Shown here in pieces: positions 26,803 to 35,162 of a stretch of DNA of 64,000 nt. The translations under genes and the position numbers were made by a program. The notes under the pieces are model-generated. The model worked only from the letters and a program-made list of their open reading frames with translations, had not been told where the DNA came from and searched no databases. Source of the stretch: JAXMCK01 sp046349395 (GTDB lineage Bacteria > Pseudomonadota > Alphaproteobacteria > Geminicoccales > Geminicoccaceae). The DNA is taken from contig JAXMCK010000005.1 of NCBI GenBank assembly GCA_046349395.1, positions 496,001-560,000 on the forward strand, in the 5' to 3' direction. Position 1 is the first letter of the stretch. Each line of letters starts with the position of its first letter.

Positions 26803-27521
26803 CGTTGCCCGCCGTCGACGTCGATGACGGCTCCCGTGGTGAAGCCGTTCTCCAAGAGGAAGCGGACGGCGTGCGCGACGTCGTCCGCCGTTCCGGCCCT
26901 ACCGACGGGCAGCGCTTCGCCGACGCGGCGGAAGTGATCGCGCTGGGCGTCGGGCGAGAGGCGTGCCGACCAGAGCGGCGTGTCGATCATGCCCGGGGTC
27001 ACGACGTTCACGCGCCGCGGTGCCAACTCCAGAGCAAGGGTTCGCCCCAGGGCCTCGATGGCCGCGTCGACGGCCGCCAAGGTCGACACGCCGGCCATGG
27101 GCTTGCGGCTGATCCAACCTGAGAACAACACGATCGAGCCGCGCTCGATCAAACGCGGAGCACCGTACTTTACGCAGTAGTATTGCCCCCAGTACTTGCT
27201 CTCGAACAGTGCGCGGGCCTTGTCGGTGTCGAGTTCCAGGACATTGCCGCGGACGGTACCGGCCGCCGCCGTCACCAGATGATCGAACCGCCGACAGTCG
27301 GCAAAAAACGTGCGGACGGCATTCTCGTCCGTCACATCGACCGCTGCGGTCTCGACGGGGCCCGGCACCGTCGCCGCAGCCTCGGCAAGCCGCTCCGGAT
27401 CGCGCCCGAGCAGCACGGGCGTGGCGCCAAGGGCCGTGAGGTCGCGGGCGAGCGCCCTGCCGATCCCGCCCGATCCGCCGGTAATGACGACCCGCTGCCC
27501 GGCGAAGTTGGTTTCGGTCAT
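26799..27521 (-). CDS. SDR family protein without the Tyr-x3-Lys pair
   Basis: 240-residue short-chain dehydrogenase/reductase fold. The cofactor motif TGGSGGIG lies at the N-terminus and the Ser-containing LFSGWISRKP near residue 135. Where classical members have YxxxK, this one reads GVSTLAAVDAAIEAL, so the usual catalytic Tyr and Lys are absent; the later VNVVTPGMIDTPLW is normal. It may be a variant subfamily with different chemistry. The ATG overlaps the upstream hydrolase stop by 4 bp, making it the last gene of the TetR-hydrolase-SDR operon. Confidence 0.85.
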   Translation of the reverse strand: MTETNFAGQRVVITGGSGGIGRALARDLTALGATPVLLGRDPERLAEAAATVPGPVETAAVDVTDENAVRTFFADCRRFDHLVTAAAGTVRGNVLELDTDKARALFESKYWGQYYCVKYGAPRLIERGSIVLFSGWISRKPMAGVSTLAAVDAAIEALGRTLALELAPRRVNVVTPGMIDTPLWSARLSPDAQRDHFRRVGEALPVGRAGTADDVAHAVRFLLENGFTTGAVIDVDGGQR

Positions 27522-28423
27522 GGCGGCTCCGATCCGTCTGGTCGCGTGAAATGGGCAGCAAGCCGATCGGCCGCCGCAGAAACGAGAGCCAGGTCGTCGT
27601 AGAAGTCGGTCTGGCCTCGCGACTCCGTCCAGACCAGCGACTTTCGTCCCGGCACGTTGTCGTAGAACCGGTGCGCCCAGCTCGGGGCCAGGGCGCGGTC
27701 CGAGTGGATCATCAACACCGGTGCGACCAGCCTCGGTGCCGCCGCCTGCACGTCGAACGGCAGGAAGTACTCGCGTGACATCACCGCGAACTCATTAACG
27801 TAGGTCGGCACGGCCGCCCGGCGCGTGTAGTAGTCGACGGTATCGCTCGTGCTCATCGCTGCATCGCCGAGGGCGGCGGCAGCCGGAATGACCTCGACGG
27901 TCCCGTCCGCTTCGTACCGCATTCGGGCCCGTCGGCCCTGCTCGACCTTGGCGTCGAAGCCCGTGGGATCCGACCGCCTCATCTCGTTCGGGTCCCGGTA
28001 GTAGCCGGCGACCGCACCGAAGGCGGCGAGATCCTCGTCACCCGCCGCGGCCCAGGCGGCATAGCCGGAGCCGAGGCACACCCCGCAGAGCCCGACCCTA
28101 CCCCGATCGACATCCGATCGTCCCCGACGAAAAGCGAGCCCGGCCTTGAGGTCCGCGATCTTGCGGTCATGGCGTTCGTACTGCCGGGGCAGGCCGCCGC
28201 TCTCCCCGAAATGCCGGTGATCGAGCGCCAGCGCCAACACACCACGACGCGCCAGCGCGGCCGCGTACACGCCCGTCACCTGCTCCTTCACGCTGGTCAT
28301 CGGACCAGCGACCACGACGGCCGGCCCTCCGGCGGAACCGGCGGGTCGATGAAGATCCCCGATCAGGGCTTCACCGTCCGCCTTCAGTTCCACCCGCTCG
28401 CGCACCACGGCGAGCCCGGTCAT
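27518..28423 (-). CDS. alpha/beta hydrolase with a Cys-type nucleophile elbow
   Basis: 301 residues. The fold is recognisable from VVVAGPMTSVKEQVTGVYAAAL, LALDHRHFGESGG and the late VLMIHSDRALAPSW acid loop. The nucleophile elbow reads CGVCLGSGYAAW, that is G-x-C-x-G, as in dienelactone hydrolase relatives, rather than G-x-S-x-G. Substrate unknown. An operator-like repeat starts at its ATG (28423), and its stop overlaps the SDR start. It lies 46 bp downstream of the TetR gene on the same strand. Confidence 0.82.
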   Translation of the reverse strand: MTGLAVVRERVELKADGEALIGDLHRPAGSAGGPAVVVAGPMTSVKEQVTGVYAAALARRGVLALALDHRHFGESGGLPRQYERHDRKIADLKAGLAFRRGRSDVDRGRVGLCGVCLGSGYAAWAAAGDEDLAAFGAVAGYYRDPNEMRRSDPTGFDAKVEQGRRARMRYEADGTVEVIPAAAALGDAAMSTSDTVDYYTRRAAVPTYVNEFAVMSREYFLPFDVQAAAPRLVAPVLMIHSDRALAPSWAHRFYDNVPGRKSLVWTESRGQTDFYDDLALVSAAADRLAAHFTRPDGSEPP

Positions 28424-28446
28424 CTATCTATCCACAGGTAGGTAGA
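28423..28446. promoter_or_regulatory. operator-like repeat at the hydrolase start
   Basis: Imperfect 24-bp inverted repeat TCTATCTATCCA/CAGGTAGGTAGA, with 8 of 12 positions paired, abutting the hydrolase ATG. Read on the minus strand it contains GATAGATAGAT, which also occurs in front of the TetR gene (29068 region). The shared element suggests one TetR dimer site at each location. Confidence 0.5.
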
Positions 28447-28469
28447 ACTCACGACAAAAGTCCCCTTCG

Positions 28470-29054
28470 CTACGGCTTCGCCCGCTTCACCATCTCGAGG
28501 ATCGCATCGCCAGCATCTCCGACCCGGTTCGGCTGGGCGAAGAGACGGCTGGCGAGCAGAGCACCTTCCAACGCCGCCATCGCCGTCCCGGCGAGCCGGC
28601 GACGCTCGGCTGGTCGCAGCGAGCGGTTCATGGCACCCATCTGCCGCGCGAGCCAACTCTCGACCATGGTGAAGAAGGCCCGCACCTCGCCGCGCAGATC
28701 CTCTCCCAGCGTCTCGAAGTCGCTGGCCAGCATGCCCACGAGGCAGATGCGGTCACCGGCAGCGGCCGTTTCCGAGAACAGACCGAAGAACGCCCGCAGC
28801 CGCGCCTCCGGTGACAGATCGGTGCTGTGGTCGAGACCGTCGAGCACCTCCGCCACCGTGGCCGCGTAGTCGCGCACCAGGTCGATGCCGAGATCCTGTT
28901 TCGTCGGAAAGTAGTAATGGACACTGGCCGACTTGATGCCCGTCGCTGCGGCCAGGTCGCGAAAGCTGAACGCGTTGAAGCCGCGCCGCTGCAGCATGTC
29001 GCGCGCCACCGCCATCAGCTGGTCCCGAACCGTCACCGCTTCGCCCTCGGCCAT
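28470..29054 (-). CDS. TetR family transcriptional regulator
   Basis: 194 residues. The N-terminal helix-turn-helix is MLQRRGFNAFSFRDLAAATGIKSASVHYYFPTKQDL, the standard TetR DNA-binding domain; the C-terminal ligand/dimer domain includes CLVGMLASDFETL. The start at 29054 matches family length. Two matching operator-like palindromes flank the gene, one upstream of its own ATG and one at the downstream hydrolase, so it probably represses itself and the hydrolase-SDR pair. The inducer is unknown, possibly a substrate of those enzymes. Confidence 0.9.
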   Translation of the reverse strand: MAEGEAVTVRDQLMAVARDMLQRRGFNAFSFRDLAAATGIKSASVHYYFPTKQDLGIDLVRDYAATVAEVLDGLDHSTDLSPEARLRAFFGLFSETAAAGDRICLVGMLASDFETLGEDLRGEVRAFFTMVESWLARQMGAMNRSLRPAERRRLAGTAMAALEGALLASRLFAQPNRVGDAGDAILEMVKRAKP

Positions 29055-29067
29055 GCGTAGGTATCTA

Positions 29068-29083
29068 TCTATCAGATGATAGA
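29068..29083. promoter_or_regulatory. TetR operator candidate upstream of tetR-like gene
   Basis: Palindrome TCTATCA-GA-TGATAGA, perfect over 7 bp on each side, 13 bp before the TetR ATG (minus strand). It is embedded in a run of GATAGATAGATA that is repeated at the hydrolase start. Position fits autorepression. Confidence 0.6.
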
Positions 29084-29140
29084 CTGACAAGCCGTCAGGG
29101 CAATCAGTCAGCCAGAGCTGCGCTGGATACCCGGAGCCGA

Positions 29141-29665
29141 TCAGCCTTTCTTCACCTCGACCTTGCGACGCCCGGCCTTGGCGTCGTCGGCCTTCGGCAC
29201 GGTGACCGTCAGCACGCCGTCCTTGAAGGTCGCCTCGATCCCCCCGGGGTCGGCATCCTCGGGCAGGTTGAAGCTCCGCTGAAAGCTGCCGAAGCGCCGC
29301 TCGGAGAGGTGGAAGCCCTTCTTCTCCTCCTCCCGTTCGGCCTTCTTCTCGCCCTTGATCGTCAGCGTGCCGCCGGCCAGCGTCACCTCGACGTCGCTCT
29401 CCTGCAGCCCCGGCAACTCGGCGGTGATCCGATAGTCCTTCTCCTCCTCGACCATGTCGACGGCCGGGAAGGTGCCGCCGAACATCCGCGCCAGACCACT
29501 CCGCGGCTCGACCTCGACGGGCTTGCGGCCGAAGCCGCCGAACCCCGCCAGGAAGTCGTCGAACAGCCGATCCACCTCGTCGCGCAGGCCGACCAGCGGA
29601 TGGTCGCCGCCGCCCTTGCCGGACGCCGAACCGCGGCGCTCGCCCTTCGTGCCCGTCTCGTCCAT
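29141..29665 (-). CDS. Hsp20/alpha-crystallin small heat-shock protein
   Basis: ATP-independent holdase chaperone of about 174 residues. The alpha-crystallin domain runs from FPAVDMVEEEKDYRITAELPGL to GVLTVTVPKA, with GSFQRSFNLPEDAD and the A-x-x-x-x-G-V-L signature (ATFKDGVLTV). The N-terminal arm contains DEVDRLFDDFLAGFGGFGR. The ATG at 29665 has a GGAGG ribosome-binding site 5 bp away; an ATG at 29740 is less likely. It sits alone, upstream of the DUF900 gene's 3' end. Confidence 0.93.
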   Translation of the reverse strand: MDETGTKGERRGSASGKGGGDHPLVGLRDEVDRLFDDFLAGFGGFGRKPVEVEPRSGLARMFGGTFPAVDMVEEEKDYRITAELPGLQESDVEVTLAGGTLTIKGEKKAEREEEKKGFHLSERRFGSFQRSFNLPEDADPGGIEATFKDGVLTVTVPKADDAKAGRRKVEVKKG

Positions 29666-29782
29666 GTCCGCCTCCATTGCGAAGCAGGCCCCACACGGGG
29701 AGCCATCTTCCATTGGAGCATGGAAACCCGCGTGGCGCATTGACGGAGATCAAACGCTGCAGACGGCGAGGCGCTCCGGCCG

Positions 29783-30901
29783 TCAGGTAAGCGGCAGCAG
29801 CCGCCAGCTGCGCCCAGGCCGGATCACCTGCCGGCGCGTCGGATCGATCCGGTCCGGCGGGGTCCCGCTGATGATCGCCTTGATGTCGTCGATCACCTCC
29901 CGCCGGATCCGGTAATACTGATGGCAGCCATGCTCCAGGATGGTCTCGTCGACGAGGCTGCAGTCGACGGTGAACACGCGCGGCGTCAGCCGCGGCAGAT
30001 CGGACGGACCGTCGGTCCCCAGACGGTTCGGGTTCAGCTTGGTGACGTCGCTGATTTGCAGCGCCCGGTCGTCGGTGCTGTGGTAGACATGAATCGACTG
30101 GGCGAGTTCGCTCAGCATGCCGAGCTTCTCGTCGTCGCCCAGGGCATCGTCGTCCTCGTCGGCGGCGACCAGGAGCGCGTTCTTGAACAGCCGCGGCAGC
30201 GGCCGCTTGCCGAGTTGCCGATGCAGCGACAGGACGGCGTGGCGCAGCGCCCAGTTGCCCATGCTGTGGGCGATCAGGTTGAGCCGCTGCCCGCAGCACT
30301 TCAGCTCGTCCGAGGTCGGCACGCGCCCCGCTTCGCGCGCGTCGAGAATCGTCTGCCGATCGTCGCGGAACACACTCACCATGAAGTCGATGAGCGCAAT
30401 CAGGGCCCGCGCCATGGCGAGGCCCGACATCTGCGCGTCGTCGCGGTCGCTGAAATACTCGGTCGCCGGAAACGTCTTGCCGTTCGAGGGCCAGGCGAAG
30501 ACGAAGACGATCGGATCCGGCTCTCCCGGATCGCTGCGCTGCGCGTAGAGGGTCTGCAGGGCCGCTGCCCGCATGATCGAGTTGTCGAAGTCGTTGGCGA
30601 AGCCGTGCAGGTAGACGAGCACGTCCCGCTCGTCGTCCTTCAGCTGCTGCCGCAACTCCTCGAACATGCCTTGCGAGGCCCGCACGAGCGGCCCGCCCCG
30701 GCGCGCCGGCTTCTCGCTGTAGAGCCGCTTGCCGCGGACGGCATAGCCGTCGTCGGCGGTCGGGTCCGGACCGACCTGCACGACGTCGGCCACGCCGACC
30801 CGGAAGAACTGCGGTCCGCTCTCGTCGAACCGCTCGCCGAACTCGGCCGAGGAGGGCGTCTCCTTCAGGATGTTGCGGTTCGTCGCGAAATGGATGTCCA
30901 T
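29783..30901 (-). CDS. alpha/beta hydrolase of unknown function (DUF900)
   Basis: 372-residue predicted serine hydrolase. It begins MDIHFATNRNILKE, typical of DUF900, with VLVYLHGFANDFDNSIMRAA as oxyanion region and the nucleophile elbow NLIAHSMGNWALRHA (A-H-S-M-G). FAWPSNGK is another family hallmark. The physiological substrate is unknown; relatives are annotated as esterases. The late His is probably in the ILEHGCHQYY segment, which is inference. Divergent from the small membrane protein at 30979. Confidence 0.82.
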   Translation of the reverse strand: MDIHFATNRNILKETPSSAEFGERFDESGPQFFRVGVADVVQVGPDPTADDGYAVRGKRLYSEKPARRGGPLVRASQGMFEELRQQLKDDERDVLVYLHGFANDFDNSIMRAAALQTLYAQRSDPGEPDPIVFVFAWPSNGKTFPATEYFSDRDDAQMSGLAMARALIALIDFMVSVFRDDRQTILDAREAGRVPTSDELKCCGQRLNLIAHSMGNWALRHAVLSLHRQLGKRPLPRLFKNALLVAADEDDDALGDDEKLGMLSELAQSIHVYHSTDDRALQISDVTKLNPNRLGTDGPSDLPRLTPRVFTVDCSLVDETILEHGCHQYYRIRREVIDDIKAIISGTPPDRIDPTRRQVIRPGRSWRLLPLT

Positions 30902-30978
30902 GCACTTCCCATGAAAAGCATGACGCTAGGGGGAATGGTACCAGAATTCAGTCCTAGAAGCCAGGGACGAGGACTGCG

Positions 30979-31326
30979 ATGACAGCGGCCTCTGGTCTGC
31001 TTCTGCTACCTTCGCTCCTGCTCGCCGGCGGCTCCCTTCTGCGCTCGGTGCCGGGCGAGTGGAGCCGGAGTGCGCTCCTCGCCTGGTCGGCCGTTCTCCT
31101 CGCCCATCTTGCGGCCCAGATCGCGGCACCAGACCTCGTCTGGCTTCGGCCGCTCTTCCTGGTCCTGGCCTTCGCCGCCCTGGTCCTGGGCGCAACACCC
31201 GGCCTCATCGTCGCCGCACTGGGGCTCGCAGCACTGGCTCTATCGCCATCGCTGCCCGCACCAGCGTGGATTCCGGTTCTCGCCGCCGTCGCCGCAGCAC
31301 TCGGCGCCGCCCGGGCTTTCTGGTGA
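30979..31326 (+). CDS. small hydrophobic membrane protein
   Basis: 115 residues, almost entirely hydrophobic, with about four predicted membrane segments (LLLLPSLLLAGG, ALLAWSAVLLAHLAAQIAA, LFLVLAFAALVLGA, IPVLAAVAAALGAARAF). No family recognised. The coding call rests on the hydrophobic pattern and on its placement in an otherwise empty stretch. It precedes the ribose-type ABC operon by 81 bp; no functional link can be shown. Confidence 0.55.
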   Translation: MTAASGLLLLPSLLLAGGSLLRSVPGEWSRSALLAWSAVLLAHLAAQIAAPDLVWLRPLFLVLAFAALVLGATPGLIVAALGLAALALSPSLPAPAWIPVLAAVAAALGAARAFW

Positions 31327-31407
31327 CGAGCTTACGATTGGACTTCCCGTTCCGTTCTGCCAAGTTGCCGCGAGCCGGCCGCAACGAGCCGGCGGGGAGG
31401 CTATAGG

Positions 31408-32943
31408 TTGGGCGACGGGACAGTCGCGTCGGCATCGGACCGTCCGGTCCTGGAGTTCGTCGGCCTGACCAAGCGGTTCGGCGGGACGCTGGCCGTGGAC
31501 CGGATCGACCTCGACGTGCGCGCCGGCTCGATCCTGGCCCTCTTGGGCGAGAATGGTGCCGGCAAGTCGACGCTGATCAAGATGCTGGCCGGAATCCACC
31601 CGATCGACGAGGGTGAGATCCGCTTCCGCGGCGCTCCCTACCGGCACCGGCCGCCGCTGGCCGGCGAGGCGCAGCCGATCGCCTTCATCCACCAGGATCT
31701 GGGCCTCATCGACTGGATGACCGTGGCCGAGAACATGGCGTTCGGTCAGGGCTTCCCCCGCCGCGGCGGCCTGATCGACTGGCGCCGTGCCCGCCGCGAG
31801 GCGTCGAAGGCTCTCGAAGCCGTCGGCGGCGACATCGACCCCGAGGCCAGGATCTCGAGCCTGTCCCGCACCGAGCGCTCGCTCGTCGCCATCGCCCGTG
31901 CGCTGGCCGTCGAGGCCGAGCTGATCGTCCTCGACGAGCCCTCGGCCAGCCTGCCGGCCAACGAGGTGGCGCGCCTCTTCACCATTCTCCGCCGTCTGCG
32001 CGACCGCGGCACCGGCATGATCTACGTCTCGCACCGCCTGGACGAGGTGTTCGAGCTGGCCGACGAGGTCGCCGTCCTGCGCGACGGCAGGCTGGTCGGC
32101 CGCGGCCGCGTCGCCGACACGAATCCCAAGGACCTCATCCGCCTCATCGTCGGCCGCCCGCCCGAGCAGGTCTTCGTCCGCCCCGCTCAGGCCGCCCGAT
32201 CCGCCGCCGCCGAGATCGACGGCCTCGTCTCGGGCGAGGCCGGGCCCGTGTCGCTGCGCCTGCACCAGGGCGAGATGGTTGGCCTTGTGGGCCTGCGCGG
32301 TGCCGGCCAGGAGGCGATTGGCCGGGCGCTCTTCGGCCTCGCTCCCTGCCATGGTGGCAGCATTCGCATCCACGGCGAGGAGCCCGACCTCTCGACCCCA
32401 GAGCGGGCCATGGCGGCCGGCATCGGCCTTGTCGCCGCTGACCGCACCGGCGAGAGCCTCGCCATGCCGCTCAGCGTGCGGGAGAACCTGTTCATCAACC
32501 CGGCCGCCCGCGGCCGCCGCCTGCGCGACTGGCGCAGCCCCAGGCAGGAGGTGGCCGAAGCCGCCGAGACCGGCCGCCGCTTCGGCGTGCGCCCGAACGA
32601 GCCGACGCGGCCGGTCGAGATGCTCTCGGGCGGGAACCAGCAGAAGGTGGTCCTGGCCCGCTGGCTGGGCCTCGACCGCCGCCTCCTGATCCTGGAGGAG
32701 CCCACGGCCGGCGTCGACGTCGGCGCCAAGGCCGACATCTACCGCCTGCTCGACGAGGCGCTGGCCCGCGGCCTCGCCATCCTCGTCGTCGCCACAGACT
32801 TCGAGGAGATCGCCAACATCTGCCACCGAGCACTGGTCTTCAGCCGGGGTGCCGTCGTCGCCGAGCTCGACCGCGAGCGGCTCAGCGTCGGCAGCCTGCT
32901 GGCCGCCGCCTCGGCCGGCGACCACGGAGCCGCCCACGCATGA
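31408..32943 (+). CDS. ribose/galactose-type ABC transporter ATP-binding protein (two ATPase domains)
   Basis: 511 residues carrying two fused ATPase domains, as in RbsA/MglA. The first Walker A is GENGAGKST with Walker B LIVLDEPSA. The second domain lacks a full Walker A (GLRGAGQEA) but has the signature LSGGNQQKVVLARWL and LLILEEPTAGVDVG. This asymmetry is normal for the family. The start is TTG at 31408 after GGGGAGG; no better start exists. First gene of a complete importer operon with the permease (4-bp overlap) and the binding protein. Confidence 0.92.
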   Translation: MGDGTVASASDRPVLEFVGLTKRFGGTLAVDRIDLDVRAGSILALLGENGAGKSTLIKMLAGIHPIDEGEIRFRGAPYRHRPPLAGEAQPIAFIHQDLGLIDWMTVAENMAFGQGFPRRGGLIDWRRARREASKALEAVGGDIDPEARISSLSRTERSLVAIARALAVEAELIVLDEPSASLPANEVARLFTILRRLRDRGTGMIYVSHRLDEVFELADEVAVLRDGRLVGRGRVADTNPKDLIRLIVGRPPEQVFVRPAQAARSAAAEIDGLVSGEAGPVSLRLHQGEMVGLVGLRGAGQEAIGRALFGLAPCHGGSIRIHGEEPDLSTPERAMAAGIGLVAADRTGESLAMPLSVRENLFINPAARGRRLRDWRSPRQEVAEAAETGRRFGVRPNEPTRPVEMLSGGNQQKVVLARWLGLDRRLLILEEPTAGVDVGAKADIYRLLDEALARGLAILVVATDFEEIANICHRALVFSRGAVVAELDRERLSVGSLLAAASAGDHGAAHA

Positions 32944-34007
32944 CCTCGCTGCGCTCCAATGCGCTGGAACCCTCGCGAGGCGAGCTGTCCCGCCTGCCCT
33001 TCGCACAGCGGATCGCCCGCCTGATCCCCGTCTATGGCCTCGTCATCCTGACCGTGCTCCTGGCCCTGCTCTTCTCGATCCTGCTGCCCGACACCTTCCC
33101 GACGATGCTGAACCTGCGCTCGATCCTGAGCGACAAGGCGGTCATCGCCCTCCTCTCGCTGGCGGCGATGATCCCGATGATGACCGGCAAGATCGACCTC
33201 ACGGTCGGCTACGGCATCGTCCTCTGGCACATTCTGGCGATCAGCCTGCAGGTGCACATGGGGCTGCCCTGGCCGCTCGCGGTGCTGATCGTCCTCGTCC
33301 TGGGCCTGCTGTTCGGCCTGCTCAACGGCCTCCTCGTCGAGGTCGCCAGGATCGATTCCTTCATCGCGACACTCGGCACCGGCACCATCATCTATGCCAT
33401 TGCCTTGTGGTACACCGGCGGGCGACAGGTCATCGGCACCCTCTCGCCCAGCTTCTTCACGTTGAACAGTGCGAGCCTGTGGGGCATTCCGGCACCCGCC
33501 TTCTATGTCGTGGCCGTCGCCGTCGTCTTGTGGATCGCCACCGAATACCTGCCGATCGGCCGCTATCTCTACGCCATCGGCGCCAACCCCCGCGCCGCCG
33601 AGCTGAACGGCATCCCGACCCGGCGCTACGTCATGGGTGCGTTCATGGCGTCGGGCCTGATCACCGCCTTCGCCGGCGTCATCCTGGCGGCCCGCCTGCG
33701 CATCGGGCAGGCCAGCGTCGGCCTCGAGTTCCTGCTGCCGGCACTGGTCGGCGCCTTTCTCGGCTCGACCACGATCAAGCCCGGGCGCGTGAACGTCTGG
33801 GGTACGGTCGTCGGCGTCGCCATCCTCGCCGTCGGCATCTCCGGCATCCAGCAGTTCGGCGGGGCCTTCTGGGTCGAGCCCCTGTTCAACGGCGTCACCC
33901 TGCTCATCGCCATCGGCTTCGCCGGCTGGACCGGCCGCCGGCGCGCCGCCCCACCCATCCTGAAACCGATCACCGAGAGCCCGGCACGGGCCACCGAGGG
34001 GAGCTAG
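32940..34007 (+). CDS. ribose-type ABC transporter permease
   Basis: 355-residue inner-membrane permease of the RbsC/BPD_transp_2 family with about 8-10 helices. Characteristic segments are MIPMMTGKIDLTVGYGIVLWHIL, FGLLNGLLVEVARIDSFIATLGT and GRYLYAIGANPRAAELNGI. The ATG overlaps the ATPase stop by 4 bp. Works with 31408-32943 and 34011-35120 to import a sugar or related compound. Confidence 0.92.
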   Translation: MTSLRSNALEPSRGELSRLPFAQRIARLIPVYGLVILTVLLALLFSILLPDTFPTMLNLRSILSDKAVIALLSLAAMIPMMTGKIDLTVGYGIVLWHILAISLQVHMGLPWPLAVLIVLVLGLLFGLLNGLLVEVARIDSFIATLGTGTIIYAIALWYTGGRQVIGTLSPSFFTLNSASLWGIPAPAFYVVAVAVVLWIATEYLPIGRYLYAIGANPRAAELNGIPTRRYVMGAFMASGLITAFAGVILAARLRIGQASVGLEFLLPALVGAFLGSTTIKPGRVNVWGTVVGVAILAVGISGIQQFGGAFWVEPLFNGVTLLIAIGFAGWTGRRRAAPPILKPITESPARATEGS

Positions 34008-34010
34008 ACC

Positions 34011-35120
34011 ATGTATCGTCGATCCATCCTGCCGCTGGCCGTCGCCGGCGTGGCACTCCTGGCCGGAGCGGCCACCGCCCGCGCCGACGCCTTCCTCGAC
34101 GAGGCCAAGGCCGTGGTCGCCGCCGCCACCGGCCGCGCCGACAAGTGGGACGGCCCGACCACCGGCCCCAAGGCCCAGGCCGGCAAAACCGTCGTCTATG
34201 TCGCTGCCGACCTGCGCAACGGCGGCATCCAGGGTGTCGCCAACGGCTTCGAGGAGGCCGGCAAGGTCCTGGGTTGGACCACCCGCGTCCTCGACGGCCA
34301 GGGCAGCGTCTCGGGCATCGATAGCGCCTTCGGCCAGGCGATGGCGCTGAAGCCCGACGGCATCGTCATCGGCGGTTTCGACATCGTCCAGAACGCCGCC
34401 AAGATCGAGGACGCGGCGAAGCAGGGCATCAAGCTCGTCGCCTGGCACGGTGCCCCGAAGCCCGGCCCGGTCGACGGCACCGAGGTCTTCTTCAACGTCA
34501 CGACCGACAGTGCGAAGGTCGCCGAGGTGGCGGCCATGTACGCGATTGCCCAGTCCGACGGTAAGGCCGGTGTCGTCGTCTTCACCGACAGCGCCTACGC
34601 CATCGCCCTCTCCAAGGCGCGCGCCATGGAAGAGGTCGTCAAGAAGTGCGCCGGCTGCACGGTCCTCTCCTTCGAGGACTCGCCGCTGGCCGACGCGTCC
34701 GGCCGCATGCCGCAGCTGACGACCTCGCTGCTGCAGCGCTTCGGCGACAAGTGGACCTACAGCCTCGCGATCAACGACCTCTACTTCGACTTCATGGGCG
34801 CTTCGCTGATCTCGGCGGGCAAGGATCCGGGCGGTGCGCCCTACAACATCTCGGCCGGCGACGGCTCCGAGTCGGCCTATGAGCGCATCCGCACCGGCCA
34901 GTTCCAGGCGGCCACGGTGCCCGAGCCCCTGACCCTCCAGGGCTGGCAGCTGGTCGACGAATTGAACCGCGCCTTCGCCGGCGAGAAGTCGTCCGGCTAC
35001 TTCGCGCCCGTCCACCTCGTCACCAAGGACAATGTCGAGTTCGACGGCGGCCCGAAGAACGTCTACGATCCCGACAACGGCTATCGCGACGCCTACAGGA
35101 AGATCTGGGGCGTGAACTGA
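34011..35120 (+). CDS. ribose-type ABC transporter substrate-binding protein
   Basis: 369-residue periplasmic binding protein of the Peripla_BP_4 type. Signal peptide MYRRSILPLAVAGVALLAGA ends at ARA-DA. Body motifs: KTVVYVAADLRNGGIQGVANGFEEA (first lobe), SVSGIDSAFGQAMALKPDGIVIGG, and a C-terminal lobe with SAGDGSESAYERIRTGQF. The ligand is not predictable. It starts 3 bp after the permease and closes the operon; the strong hairpin at 35133 follows. Confidence 0.9.
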   Translation: MYRRSILPLAVAGVALLAGAATARADAFLDEAKAVVAAATGRADKWDGPTTGPKAQAGKTVVYVAADLRNGGIQGVANGFEEAGKVLGWTTRVLDGQGSVSGIDSAFGQAMALKPDGIVIGGFDIVQNAAKIEDAAKQGIKLVAWHGAPKPGPVDGTEVFFNVTTDSAKVAEVAAMYAIAQSDGKAGVVVFTDSAYAIALSKARAMEEVVKKCAGCTVLSFEDSPLADASGRMPQLTTSLLQRFGDKWTYSLAINDLYFDFMGASLISAGKDPGGAPYNISAGDGSESAYERIRTGQFQAATVPEPLTLQGWQLVDELNRAFAGEKSSGYFAPVHLVTKDNVEFDGGPKNVYDPDNGYRDAYRKIWGVN

Positions 35121-35132
35121 TCCATTCGGGAC

Positions 35133-35156
35133 GAGAGCCCGGTCCTCCGGGCTCTC
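35133..35156. terminator. bidirectional hairpin terminator
   Basis: Perfect 10-bp stem GAGAGCCCGG / CCGGGCTCTC with TCCT loop, between the convergent ABC binding-protein gene and the alarmone hydrolase gene (12 bp and 6 bp from their stops). Confidence 0.8.
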
Positions 35157-35162
35157 CTGCCA

